Positions 61,642-64,000 of a DNA stretch of 64,000 nt are shown piece by piece (positions within the stretch are counted from its first letter, which is position 1; every line of letters begins with the position of its first letter). Source of the stretch: Isochrysis galbana (Eukaryota > Haptophyta > Isochrysidales > Isochrysidaceae); assembly GCA_018136815.1 (NCBI GenBank), contig CM030940.1, positions 4,662,454-4,726,453 on the forward strand, in the 5' to 3' direction. The position numbers were made by a program, and so were the translations under genes. The notes under the pieces were generated by a model. That model was not told the DNA's origin. It was given only the letters and a program-made list of their open reading frames with translations, and did no database searches.

Positions 61642-61958
61642 ATGTGGGTCTACGCCCGTCATAGCTTATTCGACGATGGTCCCTACGACGTCGTCCCCTT
61701 GATGAGTCTCTTGGGTGGCATCACCTTCTGGTTTCTCGTTAGTGCTTCATACGCAGCAGTCATCGCGTCGAGGGATGGCCCACGAGGATCTGGATCGCGG
61801 TCGGGGTGGTCTTCGCGCTGTTTATTCTTCTCCTTTTGGTACTATGGAAGACAAAGTATTTTCGCTTTTACAAGACGGAGAAAATGAAACTGACCTTCGA
61901 TGCGGAGGCGATATTGAAACGGGAGGCACAAACGAAACACAAGACGTCTTCCGCTTGA
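61642..61958 (+). pseudogene. Paralogous two-TM protein, frameshifted
   Basis: 'MWVYARHSLFDDGPYDVVPL' then helix 'GGITFWFLVSASYAAVIAS'. After a one-base frame change at about 61771-61775, 'GWPTRIWIAVGVVFALFILL' and LLVLWKTKYF follow, with the tail 'KMKLTFDAEAILKREAQTKH' and a stop at 61956-61958. Start, two helices and the LWK boundary align with the 72-residue minus-strand gene, plus a cytosolic extension. Either a real frameshift or a single-base sequencing error. Confidence 0.5.
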
Positions 61959-62062
61959 TGGGTCCCCGTGTTATGTTTGTTTGCGCGCGGTCAACCCCCG
62001 AGTTAGGGGTGGCGAAGTTAGGGGTCAGTAGAAATTATATACCTAAAAAGCCGGGAGGGGCG

Positions 62063-62690
62063 TGACAAAAAAGGGAACCTCGAGTTGCGCCCTCTTGGTT
62101 CGCCCATCCTGGCCCGGCGTGGCCAGCCCATCGCTCCAACCCCCCCTCCCCCCTGGCCGACAGGCAGACAGGTGCAGATTGGGGGCCCCAGAGGCTCAGG
62201 AGCGCCAGCGAGGGAGAGGCAGGGGAGGCCAGGGCCCAGTCCCAGCCTCCTCTGCCCCCAGAGCTGGCCTCCAGGAGCCTCCAGGGGTCGCCAGGGGCAC
62301 AGCTGCAGGCCTGCCGCAGGCGCGCCATCGCGCGAGCCGCAGGAGAGGGGAGAGAGAGCGCGGAGAAGGGGGTGGGCGGAGCGAGAGCTCCGCTCACCGA
62401 AAAATAGGTAAGTTCCGCACCTGTTTACAGGATAAGTCGGGGCTGAGGCCGCGCCACTCGGAGACACAGGAGGAAGGGGGGAATGATCACCGGGGGGAGG
62501 CGCGGGCCACCGGACCATATTAAGCCCTTCACCCTATCCCCCTAGTAGTGCACGGGGGGAGTCGCCTTATGGCGGGGGAGAAGGGCCGGGGGAGTGGGGG
62601 TGTAGAAAGTTTTCCTACGTGCAGTAGAAAGTAGAGGGTCCACGGCCGCGTGTGCGGTGAGACTATTAATTAAAAGGTTTAAAAATATAT
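62063..62690 (-). repeat. Family A repeat, 5' two thirds, inverted
   Basis: Reverse complement of 54184-54780, lacking the conserved end. It joins directly to the GTGACAAAAAAGGGAACC repeat at 62063. All open frames inside are repeat artefacts. Confidence 0.8.
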
Positions 62691-63118
62691 TTGGCGCGTT
62701 CCACGTTCCACACTCTATATTTCTTTACTCTTATTTCTTATTCCTTCTTACTTCTTCTTTCTTATTTTATTCTCTTGTGCTCCTCCTCCTCCCTTTCCTT
62801 CTTCCCGCCTACACTCTACACTTGGGCCGTTCAATATTTATAAAAGAGACCACTCTTCTCCATCTCCATCTCCACCGACTTTTTCCCCGTCCCCCCCCCC
62901 CCCCCCCCCTTGGCCCTTGGCCCGACAACTCGACAGCCGACGGCAGCACTGAGTACAACCCGATAACCGATGCGAGCAAGAAGGTGGTGCGAGGATCTCC
63001 TCCATCCTCCATGAGGTGGACCATATTGTGTTCAAGCGGCTAGGGCTAGTCCAAGGGGCAAAAGGAGCCGCAATACTTATTGGTCCGATGGCAAGCAGGA
63101 TTCGACGCCGCCATTATC
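62691..63118. other. Intergenic with poly-C run
   Basis: Pyrimidine-rich, AT-richer stretch and a C17 run near 62891-62909. No supported gene. Confidence 0.45.
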
Positions 63119-63400
63119 AATTATCCATTATCCATTATCCATTATCCATTATCTACTATCCACTATCCACTATCCATGGTCCATGGTCCATGGTATTAAT
63201 ATATTGAGCGCCCTCAACTAATATCATAGATAGTAATAGTGCTTAAGAGCTATTACTATCTATGATGATAATCCTAGTAGCCTCAATATTGCCTATTATC
63301 TAGATATTAGGCTAATATATTCACCACAGTATCACAGTCTTAGTTGTGCTGGATATAGTGGATAGTGGATAGTGGATAGATGATAGAGGTCTCGTCTCTA
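63119..63400. repeat. Fold-back AT-rich repeat
   Basis: ATTATCC/ACTATCC repeats at 63119-63175 are mirrored by GGATAGT repeats at 63350-63385. Centred between them is a perfect 17-bp inverted repeat, ATCATAGATAGTAATAG at 63223-63239 and 63250-63266, with a 10-base loop. Confidence 0.85.
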
Positions 63401-63650
63401 TCTCTAGAACAAATAACTGGCTCATCGACGCCATTTTTTTTGTGGGGGGGGGGGCGGGGCGGGGTCGTGGGGCTGTTGGAGGGCTGCGGGCTGCGGGCAG
63501 CGGGCAGTGGACCTTTGGGACCTTCACTCAGGCCAGGGGAGCAGGGGAGCAGGGGAGGCCAGGGTTAAGATTTAAAAAGAGTGTTCGACGTATTTTTACT
63601 TGTACTCGGCCGGCTTACCTGTGCGGGGTGGGGAGGGAGAGGGGAAGGGC

Positions 63651-64000
63651 ATGTCGTTGGGTGGGCGAGTTCGGTACACAGGGCTATGGACGAGCTCTGT
63701 GGAGGAGTCAGATATGGGCGCCGTGACGCCAAAGCCGAGCGTCGACCGCGCGGCCGTCGGCCGCGTCCTCCGCCAGGTGATGGCACACAACAAGGTTGTG
63801 GAGTGCGAGGAGATGTGGGCGGCTCACCAGATCCAAAGGGAGAGTGATCTGCCCTCGGAGCCCATGGGTGCTCCGGCCCGCGTGATAAAGGGCGAGGTCG
63901 GGCTGTTGCCAAGTCATGCGGCATGTCCGTACGCAGGCGCTCCCCCCGCATCTGGCTCGCGAGCAGCCACGGAAGCGACAGGCTGCCGTTCGAATGTCAG
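63651..64000 (+). CDS. Unassigned protein, 3' end beyond window
   Basis: Open from ATG 63651 to the last base with no stop, at least 116 residues. 'PKPSVDRAAVGRVLRQVMAH' and 'KVVECEEMWAAHQIQRESD' look like real helical protein sequence and the composition matches the local genes. An in-frame later ATG ('MGAVTPKPS') is an alternative start. No domain is recognised in the part visible. Confidence 0.4.
   Translation, partial: MSLGGRVRYTGLWTSSVEESDMGAVTPKPSVDRAAVGRVLRQVMAHNKVVECEEMWAAHQIQRESDLPSEPMGAPARVIKGEVGLLPSHAACPYAGAPPASGSRAATEATGCRSNV

Overview
The window looks like a nuclear contig from a GC-rich unicellular eukaryotic alga. Genes contain spliceosomal introns (mostly GT-AG, one GC-AG), and there are eukaryote-only families: tubulin cofactor A, a PPTC7-type PP2C, an Aha1-type Hsp90 co-chaperone, an RDM1-like RRM protein, a GT61 glycosyltransferase and a 7TM receptor. 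Long homopolymer and CT/GA microsatellites and dense transposon debris lie between genes, and there is one 100-N assembly gap (42513-42612). The mix (Fanzor/TnpB-type remnant, MGQY-family protein, proline-rich secreted proteins, GC donors) is most reminiscent of a haptophyte such as Emiliania/Gephyrocapsa. That placement is inference, not proof.

Layout. 1-10 kb: Fanzor/TnpB C-terminal remnant, an alpha/beta hydrolase, an MGQY-family gene with a duplicated 3' end, an inverted duplication of an acidic coding region, a decayed Copia retrotransposon, and a TA-flanked inverted-repeat element containing a near-perfect hairpin. 10-18 kb: a multi-exon GT61 glycosyltransferase, a 2.6 kb element with long terminal inverted repeats, and TBCA. 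18-30 kb: an unassigned nuclear-type protein, a two-TM proline-rich surface protein, RDM1-like, an integrase H2C2-like gene, a palindrome array and a 7TM receptor. 30-42 kb: microsatellite, an unassigned ORF, an Aha1N-LRR-PDZ fusion gene, a Cys-rich secretory protein, and PPTC7 facing a two-TM secretory protein. 42-50 kb: the gap, LINE debris, and a piggyBac-like TTAA element. 50-64 kb: an MscS-like channel, repeats, a TPR co-chaperone-like gene, a head-to-head pair of related two-TM proteins, and a gene running off the end.

Many genes sit in head-to-head pairs (23816-/24255+, 27129-/28179+, 32790-/33541+, 39266-/39640+, 61487-/61642+), so shared promoters are plausible. Several products belong to protein folding and quality control: the Aha1N-LRR-PSMD9-type-PDZ fusion and the TPR protein, with TBCA as the tubulin-folding cofactor. 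No operon logic applies. Intergenic space is dominated by at least five short dispersed repeat families, named here A, B, C, D and the GGGCGGTC family.

The most notable observations are the Aha1-LRR-PDZ fusion, the GGGCGGTC inverted-repeat family with a datable nested MITE and its empty site, the TTAA element with palindromic subterminal repeats, the palindrome array before the receptor gene, and the small paired two-TM genes.
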